From Metarhizium brunneum (Eukaryota; Ascomycota; Sordariomycetes; Hypocreales; Clavicipitaceae), in assembly GCF_013426205.1 (NCBI RefSeq), contig NC_089425.1:1-64000 (forward strand): a DNA stretch of 64,000 bases. Reading direction: 5' to 3'. The notes under the pieces are model-generated. The model saw nothing but the letters and a program-made list of their open reading frames with translations. It was not told where the DNA came from and made no database searches. The position numbers and the translations under genes are program-made. Each line of letters begins with the position of its first letter. The first letter of the stretch is position 1. Shown here one piece after another: positions 45,575 through 57,700 of this stretch.

Positions 45575-47091
45575 CTACAGCAGATATCTTCTTGCAATGA
45601 CAAAGGACGCGACTAGTAGCGCGCTACAAACTAAAAATACACTATTGCGATGTTCACTCCCTGTTTTGCTTGTTAGACGACAGACAACTCAATGGGCTTT
45701 GTGCGTCCGGCAGTAACATACCTTCTTTGTCTAGACTGTGCCCAACCACGACGAAGACGTTGAGGGGAAAACGCAGAATGCTGTAAATCGTTCCACGGGC
45801 GTTGTCCTCGACCAATTCACTCTTCAAGCTCGCCATGGCGGGCAAGTAAGCGCCGATGCAAGCTTCAAGAAGACAAAAGGTCCAGAATACTGGTATTTCA
45901 CTCCGGAGCCCAGCAGCCATGGCCAAGGAGCAAGCAGCTAGCAATACCACAACAAGGAGAACATCTGTTGAGCCTCGCAATCCGTTTGAGCGCTGAATAA
46001 GGCGGGCAACCAATGCGGACCCGGCCATCATGGCGCACATGAAATTGGAGAAGATGAGTCCAAAGGGCAGATCCTCGGTTGAGTCTGCTGCTATCCTGGA
46101 ACTCTGCAAGGCAGCGGACCAGAAGAAAATAAAGAGGTACATGGTGCCTTCGAATACGCATGAGATGAGGCCAACCGACACAACGCGAGCATCACGAGTG
46201 ATGGCTCGAACCCCAGATCGAATGCTGTCTATCGATTCATGGCCCAGCGAACAGAGACCGAAATTATCGCGCTGTACCTCTATTAGCAGCAGCAGTGTTG
46301 ATGCAGGCTCGGATATAACCTACCCAGTTCAGCCATATCAGCGCACTGGAACCACAGCAACAGGCTATAGCAACCATGAAGGGCCAAATTCTTGTGCCAG
46401 ATGCTGAAACAAGCACGTCGCCTAGAACACCAGATACTATGGCAACGAGGCAGCTAATGGTAGTCATGGCACTGAATATAGGAGCAAGCTCCAATCTGAA
46501 AGCCTGTAAGCCTCGCTCGTGATAGTCGGAGATCATCCAAGCCTCGAAAACACTGTAGAGAAGCGTCGTGCCAACCCCGCCGGTCAATCGTCCCAGGAAT
46601 AATATCGGCAAGCTGTCGCTAATCATGGTCAAGCATGTGATGATATAAAGAATGCAATACAATAGACAAGCCTTCTTCCGCCCAAATCTATCCGCTGCGC
46701 CGCCGACGAAGGATGCACTGATGGCACCCGAGATAAACCCTGCAGAGTACAGGGCAGCAACCATCCTCTCGGAGAGATGTTTATCATACTTGTATAAAGC
46801 ATATATATGCGGACCCTACCACGTATTAACTCAACGGTCACCGCAGTACATGATGTTTGTGTTACTGACCTGCAGCCAGTCTGCTGCTGTAGCTAGTGTA
46901 TATGGAAGAAAGAAGTCGAGTTGAAACTTGTGAATCTCGGCGCTTGGCTTTGTGTCTTGGTGGCCTTCGATGGCGGCGACATCGCAAGGTGTTGTCGCAT
47001 CATGTTTCGTGCTCGACCGTCTGTGCTGCGACCATACAAGGTAGGTGGTTGCTGCTGCAAATATTCCCAAATGCGCTTGATAAAAGGTCAT
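45575..47091 (-). CDS. MFS transporter, MFSD5/molybdate-anion transporter-like
   Basis: Exons 47091-46870, 46815-46324, 46277-45722 and 45660-45575 join in phase to 451 aa; introns are 54, 46 and 61 nt. It has about twelve membrane segments. The N-terminus MTFYQAHLGIFAAATTYLVW and the DWLQGPHIYALYKYD junction are hallmarks of the MFSD5/MOT2 family, as is the MFS loop GGAADRFGRKKACLLYCILY. C-half: LISCVFEGTMYLFIFFWSAAL and SILRFPLNVFVVV. Named members are linked to molybdate uptake, but the substrate of fungal paralogs is uncertain. The 46-nt intron is short; an alternative donor 4 nt away with a different acceptor also keeps the frame. Confidence 0.85.
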
Positions 47092-48125
47092 GATATCGAG
47101 GCAGAAAGGGTATACTTGGTAAAGATTCAATCGCACGGTGAGTAGGTAGGCACCTTGCCCACTCAAGTTTTGTCAGCTCAAGAGGCCAGGATTGACCAAT
47201 TTGATGTCAACAACTATAGGATCTGGCATGAAAGCGCCCAGTCACTGGTCCATTCTTTTCGGCGGTTTCTTTAGGGCTAAGCCATCATGTCAGATTTGTG
47301 GGTAGAGAAATAGAGCATGACTGAGTAGTTGACATCCAGCTATGGGGAGCTGTGGGCATGAGCGCTGTAGCCCACATCGCGCCCGCCTGGCCTTTGATAC
47401 ACACACATCCAGGCTGCCACACCCTTGCATGTAAGTTCCGTCTGGTGTAATTGAGTGGAAATCGAGATACGTATTTACTTAAAAATCAAAGGATAAAGTT
47501 AAGGGTCAAATTTAAAGGTCAAAATTAAAGGCTACTAGGCGCGTAGTGGAAAATGATTGACATCTTCCCATTTTTTTATGTCAATGTGAAACACACCAAG
47601 GGGTGTGGGTTATGGAGTCCCCAGCCCCATCGGGTTACATGTAGTAATGTCAAGTCTGGTGGGCTACAGCGCTCATCCATACAGCTCCCCATCAATAGAT
47701 GTACTCGCATGACTTCGTATCCATGAGCAAGACACGAAACGTCAAGTGCTTTCCCAGCAGTCCCTGTTCTGGCTGAAGCTTCTTTTTTTTCAACACAGAA
47801 GTGGGGTAAAGACAATCTGTCAAGTACATGGCGCATGTTAGTGTGCTCGAAAACAGACAAGCTGTTGCTGCTATTGATGTTAAGGTTCCATGTCCGACAC
47901 GGCGTGTCACTAACCGAAGCCATCTGGAATGCCAAGCTCTAAATGGGAAGCCTGGTTCGCACAGACCTGGTCATTTTGATCTGGGTATTTCGTCATTTGC
48001 CGCGCCGAAGACCCTGACCTAAAATTAGTTGTTGGATTGCTCGACTACTTCACGGCGTCTCCTTGTGACCCTGATATTTCCTTTGCCCTTTCTCTCTCGC
48101 CACGGATCCATCCATCGCCGTCAAA
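47092..48125. other. Divergent promoter region
   Basis: It lies between the MFS gene and the FkbM gene. A minus ORF at 47576-47935 lacks motifs. Around 47490-47535 a short AT-rich run repeats AAAGGTCAAA-like words. Nothing else supported. Confidence 0.4.
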
Positions 48126-48959
48126 ATGGGCATCAAAAGATCAAGCCAACACCTTGTTCTGGTTGCAATTTGGGCTGTGCTCTTTCTTATAGGATATTTA
48201 AGCCTCTCGCCATCACGCGAAGGCGTGGGCTTTATCAAAAGCCCCTTTAGGCGCAGCAGCAGCATTCGACCTCGGTATATTTTTGTCGATCTTGGTGCCA
48301 ACATTGGTGACTCACTCGATGCCTTTCTGGGGAAAGAAGACGCCAAGTTTCAGTACGAATTTCCTCGTCCAGACTGGGCACGGTACGAGGAGGCCGGTAA
48401 GTTTGCCGGCATTGCACAAGTTCCCAAGAGAATGCTGGCTCATTTTCCATTCTGCAAAATAGATATTTACCTTTTCGAGGGCAACCCGACATTCAACCCG
48501 GCGCTTGTTGAGGCAAAGCAGCGACATCGCTCTCGAGGAGTCAACGTCAACATCTTTCCCTCCACGGTTGTAGATGTCAGAGACGGAACTCGTATGTTTT
48601 ACTTGGATACCATAAATGATGAGCACGACTACTGGGGATCTTCGATTTACGCCAACCACCCCGACGCTGTGGACTCGGGCTCAAACGGAACCGAGCTCAC
48701 TGCCATTAATATCTCGAGATGGCTCTTAATGAACACTCTACCCCACGACTTTGTTGTGGTCAAGATGGACATTGAAGGAAGCGAGTACGATGTTATTCCG
48801 CACATGGCAGAGATGCGGGTGTGGACGGTCATTGATCATCTCCTTGTTGAATGGCATAGCGGATTACACGATGAGGATGCCGTTCGAAGAGCCGAAATGG
48901 GGATGAAAAAGTTGGTTGCCGAGGGAGTAAACATGCCTGAATACGATTCCCCTGCTTAG
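48126..48959 (+). CDS. Membrane-anchored FkbM-type methyltransferase
   Basis: The 277-aa single-exon protein has a good start (CAAAATGGG). A single N-terminal membrane segment (about residues 10-28, LVLVAIWAVLFLIGYLSL) gives type II topology, putting the enzyme in the Golgi or ER lumen. The catalytic domain follows: SAM-binding FVDLGANIGDS (about 53-63), the acidic strand YLFEGNP (about 117-123), and VVVKMDIEGSEYDV (about 213-226), the FkbM signature. FkbM enzymes O-methylate polyketides or sugars. The membrane anchor and neighbouring glycosyltransferases favour glycan O-methylation (inference). Confidence 0.88.
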   Translation: MGIKRSSQHLVLVAIWAVLFLIGYLSLSPSREGVGFIKSPFRRSSSIRPRYIFVDLGANIGDSLDAFLGKEDAKFQYEFPRPDWARYEEAGKFAGIAQVPKRMLAHFPFCKIDIYLFEGNPTFNPALVEAKQRHRSRGVNVNIFPSTVVDVRDGTRMFYLDTINDEHDYWGSSIYANHPDAVDSGSNGTELTAINISRWLLMNTLPHDFVVVKMDIEGSEYDVIPHMAEMRVWTVIDHLLVEWHSGLHDEDAVRRAEMGMKKLVAEGVNMPEYDSPA

Positions 48960-49846
48960 GATGTGAGTTTTTTGAGATGGAGGTTTTGTTGCAACCATGA
49001 GTCATTGTTAATTTTACTGCATTCACAATATCGCCTCTGTGGCCAATATGGTGCCTTTTGTGTCGGTCTACTTACCTGCCTAAATAGTCTACTTTCCACG
49101 GAGCCATACCATGATGTTTCCACATGCAATTGTCTTTATACTTGGCATGATGTGGGCTGTGGTAAGTGAATGTATGCGTCTTCTGCAACCTCATCCAGAA
49201 CGAGACTTCTGTGCTCGTTCAAGTATAATTAATTGATCATTATAGATGCAACATCTCCTTCCCAATTGAGCAGCCCTTTCTCTGTTAACAGGGGCCACAA
49301 GTACTAATTTAAGTCAATAATAGTGTATTTGGAACTAATGTCGCGAAATACCCGTTTCACTGCTGGGCTTTGGATCAAGCACGCCTGCAAATGTGGTTGG
49401 ACTTTTTCACATAGACTCGGGTTTCCTCTGACCATTCAGCTGAGACAAATGCTTAGTGACCCTATTGAATACCCCTACAGGTACGGAGTACAAAGTGCAA
49501 GTGCGGCTTGCAGCCGCCCAAGGTGCTGAAATCGGAAATTTGATTGTTTGTGGTGAGATTCAAGATGGCCGAAAGGGGGAAAGAAAGGAATGCAATGTGT
49601 GCCACCACGGCGCTATTGTCTGCAATCACTACGGAATGATATATACGAGGCACGCGACCCACAAGGTCGGCGACGCCTCCCAAAGTCCAGACTCTTTGCT
49701 GTCCGAAGGCGTTGCATGTTGATGGCTGTGGCTTGAGGGCCGTTATCATGAACGGGTTTCGTTTTCCTTTTGGGCCGGGGAATTTGCTCTTATTCTTGCC
49801 CGGCAACGACACTTTATTCAGCCATTATGTGCTTTTTTGTCAAAAA
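48960..49846. other. Intergenic, no supported gene
   Basis: Overlapping ORFs of 60-116 codons on both strands (for example plus 49456-49722, minus 49462-49812) have no motif. Confidence 0.45.
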
Positions 49847-51475
49847 ATGCCAGCAATATTAGCGAAACAGGGTTCACCGTTCCTGCTGCGCCGCAAGACT
49901 ATATCGTCAAGATGGCGAAGAGCAATTCTCTTTACACTCATGATCGGCGCCATCATGTCGGCACTGATGCTCACATCGAAACAAGTCGGTCGAATATGTC
50001 ATGGCAGCTCTTGCGGTTTCTCCAGTCTACGAGGACTATTGGCAAAATGTAAACACGGCCCAGCAAGCAGCCCCCAAAATGATAATATTGTCGACAACGC
50101 TTTCGTAGGACATGCGGCACCTAATCTCCCCCTCTCCAAAGACAATGACTGTAACGGGTTCCCAGATACTTCTAAAGTTTTGATACTCATAAAGACTGGA
50201 GCATCAGAGGCATATTCAAAGCTTCCGGTTCATCTTCTAACAACGTTGAAGTGTCTTTCGCACAATTTTCTTCTCTTTAGCGACATGGCTGAGAATATTG
50301 CCGGCTATACAGTTCATGATAGCCTTGAAACCGTACTGTCGACGGTGAAGGGGACAAATGGAGATTTCGACATCTATCACCGGCAAAACGACTGTCCTAT
50401 TGCACATGAGCAATGCAACGAGGATCATGATGTTGGTTTCGAAGGCTGGAACCTAGACAAATATAAGAACGTTCATATAGCAGAGCAAGCCTACAAGATG
50501 CGACCGGACTATGACTGGTACTTTTTCATCGACGCCGATACCTACGTCAGCTTTCCAACATTGATGGAGTGGCTCCCGGCCGTTGATCCCAACAAGCTTC
50601 ATTACATTGGTCACGAGAAACATTCCGGATCCTTTCCGTTCGCACATGGCGGTAGTGGATATCTCATGTCAAAAGCAACTATGCGACGCATGTTTTTTGG
50701 CAAAACCAGAGTGGGAAACAAGTATGATGAAGCAACGCAGGACGGCTGTTGCGGTGACATTATGTGGAGCGAGATTGTGCTCAACGAGACGGGACTAACT
50801 CCTGAGAACATGGTGTGTGAAGCCCCAAGATTCCAACACGGAGCAAAGGGAACAAGTTCTGACTCAAAATGGGGGTAGTGGCCGGTTATCAACGAGTTCA
50901 AGCCTCGCACGTTCAATTACTACGAGGACCAATGGTGCCAGCCTCTGATTACGTTGCATCACGTCAATGGAGAGGAGATCAACGACTTGTACGCTTTCGA
51001 ACGAGGGCAAAACTTTGCCAAGAGGATCACAATCAAGGACATGTACTACCGGTTTGTGGCTACCCATCTGGTCGAATCACGTTCAGACTGGGACAATGGG
51101 GGTGAGGACGTCTACTACTTGGATCGCGAGGCTAGAACGTACGAAGAGTCCGAGCTGGAGAAGGCCAAGACGGACGAGCTATCGGAAAAGGAGCTCGTGG
51201 CGCATAAGAACTCGTCGAGCTGCAAAGACGTTTGTTATTCTCAGGAGGACTGCTTCCAGTGGAGGTATCGGGATGGTATCTGCGGCCTGGGATATAACAA
51301 GATGCGGCTCGGCAATGCCGTAAAGAAAGACGACGATGAAGCCAAACGATCGTTTAGTGGATGGCATATGAATCGGATCAAGAAGTGGATTGATGAGCAA
51401 GGTAATTGCAGTGAAACATATCAATGGCGGGTAACGGACGAGCAGAGAAATAGGGATGCAGGAGCACAAAAGTAG
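49847..51475 (+). CDS. GT31 (Fringe/core-1 GalT-like) glycosyltransferase, in-frame TAG
   Basis: The ATG at 49847 opens a frame of 542 sense codons to a TAG at 51473, interrupted once by a TAG at 50876-50878. The protein is type II: a membrane segment at about residues 26-42 (ILFTLMIGAIMSALML), a stem, then a GT31-like catalytic domain with DWYFFIDADTYVSF (DxD, near residue 225), FAHGGSGYLMSKA and DGCCGDIMWSE. After the stop the same frame continues with PVINEFKPRTFNYYEDQW and LITLHHVNGEEI, which belong to the same family fold, then a Cys-bearing end (SCKDVCYSQEDCFQW) like a PAN/apple module. No intron can remove the stop. The gene is therefore a fresh pseudogene, makes a shortened protein, or uses readthrough. 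It should transfer a sugar to a glycan acceptor in the Golgi. Confidence 0.82.
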
Positions 51476-52429
51476 ATTGTTTAGCCAGCAAATTGATTTT
51501 CCCCTTTCCTTTTCTTTCGTCTTGTTGTCTTTATGCTGATGGGTCTCGCCGCGACAGTCCTGCTAGAATGCAGGATAACCGAACCAGAGCAGAGCTCGGT
51601 GGTGATGAAACCGATAACATTGAATCGACTGCCAAGTAGGGCTGTGTTCTATGCAAGTAGCAATTGCGGCTGCCAAGTTGCTGCTATTGCCGCCTCGAAG
51701 TTGGTTGCGTCAGGATCAGCATCATCTAGTTGCAAGCTACGACGTACATGGCGTCCAGCCAAACTCGCCAGCGCGCATATCCAGGTAGGTGTCAGGAATC
51801 CGCGGGAAGTCGGGCCCCAGGCGGGAAGCAGCCGTCAAGTATCAATTGATTGTCTACATATGTACCCACCTTGAGTGTGTGCTCTGGTGCGTTGGGCGGC
51901 TCGACTTCCTGGACGCTGCGGCGTTGGGCTAGATGGAGTCGTCGTGCCGGTGGCGCTTGCAAAGAACAAACAATGGTCCATTTGTCTGGGAGTAAGATTC
52001 GTGTTTACCGGTTCATGATTTGCCACCGGCTGCCAAACGGTTTCAATATTTCCTGGCTGACGGCATGTTCCAGCCGTCCCCGGTGTCATCGTCAGCCTCG
52101 TTCGTGTCTCATGGACCGAGGGGCTGAACATGGATCACTCCTCGTCGAATCCGGCTCCATGTCTTTCCCCGCAAATTGCCACTCGACCTGTTTGCGGTCG
52201 CGACTTCTGGCAGCACCTTATGTTACCATGGAATGCGCACCCGATGCAGCATTTTGTTCTTGATCTCTTTCCCGGATCCCGTGCCGCCGTTGCGCCCGCA
52301 TCTCGTAACGCTGAGTCGCCCAACATCCATCGTCTGCTTGATGTGCCGTCCATCGCTCCCAACTCCGATTTACGCTCCTAGGCAGCATTCCATATCAGGA
52401 CAGACACAATCCGCCGCCAAAGTGTCGTC
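51476..52429. other. Intergenic, no supported gene
   Basis: GC-rich plus ORFs at 51533-51874 and 51850-52263 lack ATG-supported motifs. This is probably the promoter of the GT34 gene. Confidence 0.45.
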
Positions 52430-53494
52430 ATGAATATCCCAAGATGGGCCAAAATCAGCCTTTGCATAACGGGCGCACTCATGATTTACCACGCCAGTAC
52501 ATTCGCTCATAAGCGATATGGCAAGGTCAAATATCTCGAAACGCATCCCTTGCGTGTTTATGGCGATGGAACTTGTGCCGATAGCATCAGGATCTCCCAA
52601 GGCCTCATTGAAAAGGCAAAGACGATGCGACAGCAATGCCAAGATTCGGCCTCGCCGCTGCGGACGTATGGCTCCTGGGGCGCGCGGATTGCGACCGTAA
52701 CGACTCACTTCTCCAGCCCCGATGATCCCCAGAGATTTTATCAAAAGGCCATCGAGACTCACATTCTTCATAACCTCGTACATGGCTCACAGTTGCACGT
52801 CCTGTGTACGCCGATTATCGACCACATGTGGAACAAGCAGGCATTTGTTCAGTTCGTGTTGCTGAGCGAGCTGGCAAAACCGCCGCAAGAACGTCTTGAA
52901 TGGATTTTTTGGGCTGATCGGGACACTATCGTGCTGGACTATTGCCGCCATCCGGCCAGCTATATTCCGGCAAAACTACATCGGAGCTACAATCCAGGCA
53001 CAGAACCAAGCAAGGAACAAAACATAAACCTGCTCATAACACAGGATACTAGAGGCCTCAATGCAGGCGTCTTCATGATCCGCGTAAGCGAATGGAGTGT
53101 CAATTTTCTTAGTGATGTTATTGCCTTTAGGCATTTCAAGCCCGACGTTGAGCTCCCGTTCGACGAACAAACAGCCATGGAGCAACTTCTCTTGGAAGAC
53201 CGGTACAAAAATAACGTCGTCTACATCCCGCAGCCCTGGCTTAATACGTATGCCTGGGACAATGCGCAGGACTTTATGAGCCGAAAGGATGTGGAAGGCC
53301 TAGATGACTGGGCCTCGAGGCGAGGCGACTTTCTCATTCACTTTGCGGGAAACGGGGACAAGGAACTAAACATTGTAGAATATTCACAAGTGGGGGACAA
53401 GATTTTTAATATTTGGGAAACGCGCGATATGCTGCGGGATGTAAGCTTGGATATTGAGCGTTTCTGGGGAAATCGCAGCAATGGGCCAGGCTGA
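52430..53494 (+). CDS. GT34 glycosyltransferase (GMA12/MNN10 family)
   Basis: The single-exon protein has 354 aa and a start at GTCATGAAT. A type II membrane anchor sits at about residues 7-24 (AKISLCITGALMIYHAST). The catalytic domain shows RIATVTTHF, the metal-binding D-x-D within WIFWADRDTIVLDY (about 158-171), LNAGVFMIRVSEWS, PFDEQTAMEQLL and DFLIHFAGNGD, all typical of alpha-galactosyl/mannosyltransferases of this family. It acts in the Golgi with Mn2+ and a nucleotide sugar. Its neighbours are a GT31 enzyme and an FkbM methyltransferase on the same strand. Confidence 0.92.
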   Translation: MNIPRWAKISLCITGALMIYHASTFAHKRYGKVKYLETHPLRVYGDGTCADSIRISQGLIEKAKTMRQQCQDSASPLRTYGSWGARIATVTTHFSSPDDPQRFYQKAIETHILHNLVHGSQLHVLCTPIIDHMWNKQAFVQFVLLSELAKPPQERLEWIFWADRDTIVLDYCRHPASYIPAKLHRSYNPGTEPSKEQNINLLITQDTRGLNAGVFMIRVSEWSVNFLSDVIAFRHFKPDVELPFDEQTAMEQLLLEDRYKNNVVYIPQPWLNTYAWDNAQDFMSRKDVEGLDDWASRRGDFLIHFAGNGDKELNIVEYSQVGDKIFNIWETRDMLRDVSLDIERFWGNRSNGPG

Positions 53495-54726
53495 ACGCCC
53501 TTCATGTAAGTCGCTGGACGCCAAACAGCTTGAAATGTAAAAACATATATCCGCCATCACGTTGCACCATTTCTCGAGTCCATGTTCTACCCCCTACCTG
53601 TAGGATTTTGGCTGAAGATGATGACATAAAGAAAGCAACAGAATGGTTTCCACGTCATCTTTTCACGTGTGGCCTATCAGCAATCCCCCAAGACCCGGGG
53701 CTTTCAATTTATTTGTGGCCTAATCAACAGAGATTGCCAGTGTGTAACATCTTGAGTGGGAGTTGCCTTCACATCGACACCGCGACGGTCGCAGTGACTA
53801 GAGCCCGCAGCAACAATGATGTTGAAAAGCCTCCAATACCGGTTGCAGGTTATACCTGTTGGACTCATGATCCCTATGACTTTTTATCTGTTAAAGGAGA
53901 ATAACATGGGCAATTTAAACAAATCTCTTGCAGCTTCCATCGCTCCCCAGCTGCGAGCACACGCCGCGAGTCGTGAAAGCTGAGGGTGGACGGAGAGCTC
54001 CTAGCACCAGACAGTACATGCAGCAAGTGCCATTGACACGCTTGGTCAAACCAGCAAATCATGACCTCGAAAGCGTCATGTGTCCAAGGGAATGTCACCA
54101 CCACCAGCAGCTCAGGCGCCGGGGCTGAATTCAAGGCTTGCACTGGCCAGTTGCTGTTTCAGCCAAGGATTCGATAGCACATGCAGGGCATTGATGCGAC
54201 TCCCTCTATTATTGCCAAGGACCTTTAGATTCGCAACACGGCTTGCATTATCAGGATGTGATTTTACGTGCTGTCCATGTCAGGGAATGCAATCATGTGG
54301 CAATGATAAAAGTGATATCGTAATCAGATCCTACTTTACAAGATGACTACAATTCCATCCCGAACCCGTCTTGGCCGCTCGTGTCAAAACTCTCGCAATA
54401 TTGCAGCCAGACTGCGTCTCTAACCAGCTTCCACAGCGCACATGGCATCCAAGAGAAGCATCAATGATAAAATATTCAAGTCGCCCCAATGGCATGTAGC
54501 CACTATTGGCCCACCAAAATACGCAACAGCAAACAGCGCGAGCCTACCAAATCTTTTTTTTGTTGGCTCAATATTCCCACCCATGCAAGTCTAATTAATA
54601 CGTACGTATCGCACAGACTGCAGTCCTTCCACGCCTCAAATTGCGTGTCTCCTATAAACATCGTTCGTATTCGATCGTATCCGGGGCCTGTCAATTCTGT
54701 GTCGCAACATTACCATGTCGATGTTG
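53495..54726. other. Intergenic between convergent genes
   Basis: About 1.2 kb between the 3' ends of the GT34 gene and the giant minus-strand gene. ORFs of up to 124 codons occur without motifs. No repeat or RNA gene seen. Confidence 0.5.
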
Positions 54727-57700
54727 TTATTCCTCGGCGTCGTCAGTCGACTCGGTATCGTCGGCGTCGCCATCTTCATCTGTCTCCTCAAGGCGCGGTT
54801 CGTCTGAGCTAATACTCGCGGCACTCTCATAGTTGGCCTCATGACTCAGAAAGAAGAAATGGCCCTCATGTAGATGTTGACGCTGGCACACAAATCCAAC
54901 AGGGGTATTCAAAATGTCGTCTGTCTGGCGCCTATACGTAACCCACTCCTGAAGAAATTGAAGAGGTTCACTGATCCGAATGCCCATAGAAGATGCAGAT
55001 TGTTGCTCGTCCGGGTGAACGCCTAACCAGCTGAGAAGAGCGTTGTATTCTAAAAACTTAAAGTACAATCTGCCGCTCAAAATACCGACCTCGATGCTAA
55101 GCCAGGTAGGCAGTGTGGAATTTCTTGGCCAGTTCGGAACGGCCAGGTAGCTAAGGCAATTGAAGACCTGCATTGACTTTGTCACCGGAGCCGTATAGCC
55201 AAGTAACCAGACGAGAGGCGTATCCATGTTTCGAAGCACCGGCATGATGGCATCGGCCTCCTCCGGGATGATGAGCAGTGCTGTTTCTGACGATGGATTC
55301 CACAGGATCCAATGGACGGGTCGCTAACTACAGTTAGAATGCGGATGATGTGGCATACAAGGGCAACGTTCTCAAACTCACCAAGATCTCGTGTCTCGCC
55401 ATACCGCGACCAACTTTAATTGTACGAGTATACTCCCAAGAGACGTAGAAACGGGAGCTGGTAGACTTGACACCAAATTGCTTCCCAATCTTTGTACTTC
55501 CCACGTAGTCAAAAGCCTGCATCAAAGGCCCTCGTTGGCCAGCAGCCTTGGTATCTAGCTGACCCGTTGTGATGAAAACCATGATGGCATGGTCAACCCC
55601 AGGAAATTCATGTGCAGTATGTTCCGTCCTCTTCTGTTTCTCACGTACTTGTTCAACTTCAAAGACAACTTCTCTCTCCTGCTCCACCTCCATTAATGCA
55701 GAGGAACAGCTCGACTGCCCGTGCCGGGCCATATCCGCAACATTGAGAGCAAATGTCTGAAGCCGTCGAGAAGCCACTTCGACGAGGCCAACCTGCTCGG
55801 ACTGCGTCCTTGGCCCGTACATAAGCTGCAGCGTTTGCTGCTCTTCGTTTCGGATCACTTCGAGGACTTTCTCCAGGTGCGTTTTGTTCGTGGCAAAGTT
55901 AGGATGCTTCCACACAATGTCGGTGCGACGGCAGAAATCTTGGCACTGTGAAAAATGGAGAGCCATCATCTGTTCATTGGCTTTGCAACTCTGCTCGAGG
56001 AGCCAGCGTACTACATCCACCGAAGTAGGTATTACATGGCGTGGCGGCTCATGAGTGTGTGCTCTACGCACGTCGAGTATGCTGCGATACACCTCTGGTG
56101 GTGCCAAGAATGCCACTGACTGGGTTGTTCCGAGCTGCCTGAGTCTCATGGCGGCTGTCAACGTGTTAATCAAATACCCTCAAGAAATTTTTTCGTTGCT
56201 ACTGTGCTTGGAAACCCCACCTTGAACGGTTTGATCCTTTGTTTGTCCCGAGCCCAATGTAACCGCCCCCTTTGCTTCGACAGGCAACTTCAAGTCTGTC
56301 CCACGAGTGTGACCTTCGTCAATGTACACCACACAGGTTTTGAGATCGTTGGCGAAGGGGCTTGCAATGAGAGGCATTGGTTGACTCCGAAACCGTGATC
56401 GAACCATGATCTGACCATTTGGCCCAAAATATACCGCGCCCTGTGCCTGAGTGTCAATATCCAGCCATGTTTTCGCGACGTCCTCATTTTGCATTTCCAG
56501 AATGTGAGCCCCCGCATCTATGAGTATTCGTATTCCTTTATCGCAAAGAAATTTTAGTGTTTCTTTTTCGTCAAATCTTATCCCAGCTTTTGCAGCAAGG
56601 TGGCAGTCTTTGTTTCTGCTCTCCAACAGATGACACAGCACTTCCGCATTTGTGCAAAGTAACTTGGGTAGGTCATCTTGCTTGATAGTTTGCGGCAACA
56701 TCCTTTTATTATCATTAGTCCCACTAAAGCCGGTTGTGAGGCTATCATGGCCGTCCCGCTTGATTGGTTGTAACAGGTCTGATTGCAGCAGAGGAATGTC
56801 CCAGCCCGATGCTTGAATCTTCACCGAGAACTGCTTGGCATGGACAGGGAAAACGTAGGTGTTAAGATGATGATTTATCACAGTGCGGTCAAACCTCAGA
56901 TATCCCCAAAGTGTTTCCACTTGTAGGTCATTCCCTAGATCAACACTATTCCAATACCGAAGAGACGAGGGCAGGGAGGCACATGAGCAAATCCATCGAT
57001 CGTAGTGAGCTACTGGGTCGTCTGATTGCATAATTCCTTGCAACCCTTGCTTGACCTGTTCCTTGGATAAGCCTTGTTGATAGAAGGCCAGGCAAGTAAG
57101 AATAAGTGCGGTATCTGGATGTCCATACTCGGCCGCTTGCGAGGGGACACCCTTGGCTTCAAAAGGCACCGCAATGGGTTGCCTTTCTGGGTGTAATCCA
57201 TACTGAATGTTCCACTTCTTCTTGAGACAGAGCAGAAGAATGCGTTCTGAGATAAGTCCTCGAAGGAGGTAAAGAATCTTTGGTCCAAAAGCTTCATCTT
57301 TGAGGGACTTGATTGCGTTGTCCCAAACTGCAGAAGACACCTGAGCCCCGCTGATAATCTGCCTGAGACATCTGACATTATCTGAGCTCGATTCTTGTAT
57401 TTGGAGTCGTGGCAGCCGGCCGTTGCAGACATCGTCGATAAGCAGCTCATTCAGTGCATCTTCCGGTTTGGTGGTCAGAAAGTGGATGATGGGATATCGG
57501 TGTCTCTGAACGACAACAATCTTGCCATCGAATTGGTCCTGGAGACTTGAAGCGTGCTTCTCGACCAAGCTCAGCAGTTCCTCCACAACAAGCCAGCGAT
57601 ACGGATGGCCGTCAACGACAGTAAAGTCCCCGCTGGGGTAGATCAATTGCGTTTGGACGGACAAGGTCAAATCAGACTCATCCAAAATGTCGCGGCAAGT

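Noticed and set aside
50870..50900. An intron hiding the TAG in the GT31 gene
   Set aside because: The only GT..AG pair around it spans about 22 bases and would remove conserved residues; too short for a fungal intron.
51533..52263. Overlapping plus ORFs of 113 and 137 codons between the glycosyltransferases
   Set aside because: No motif, unusual composition, and minus frames equally open; probably promoter sequence.
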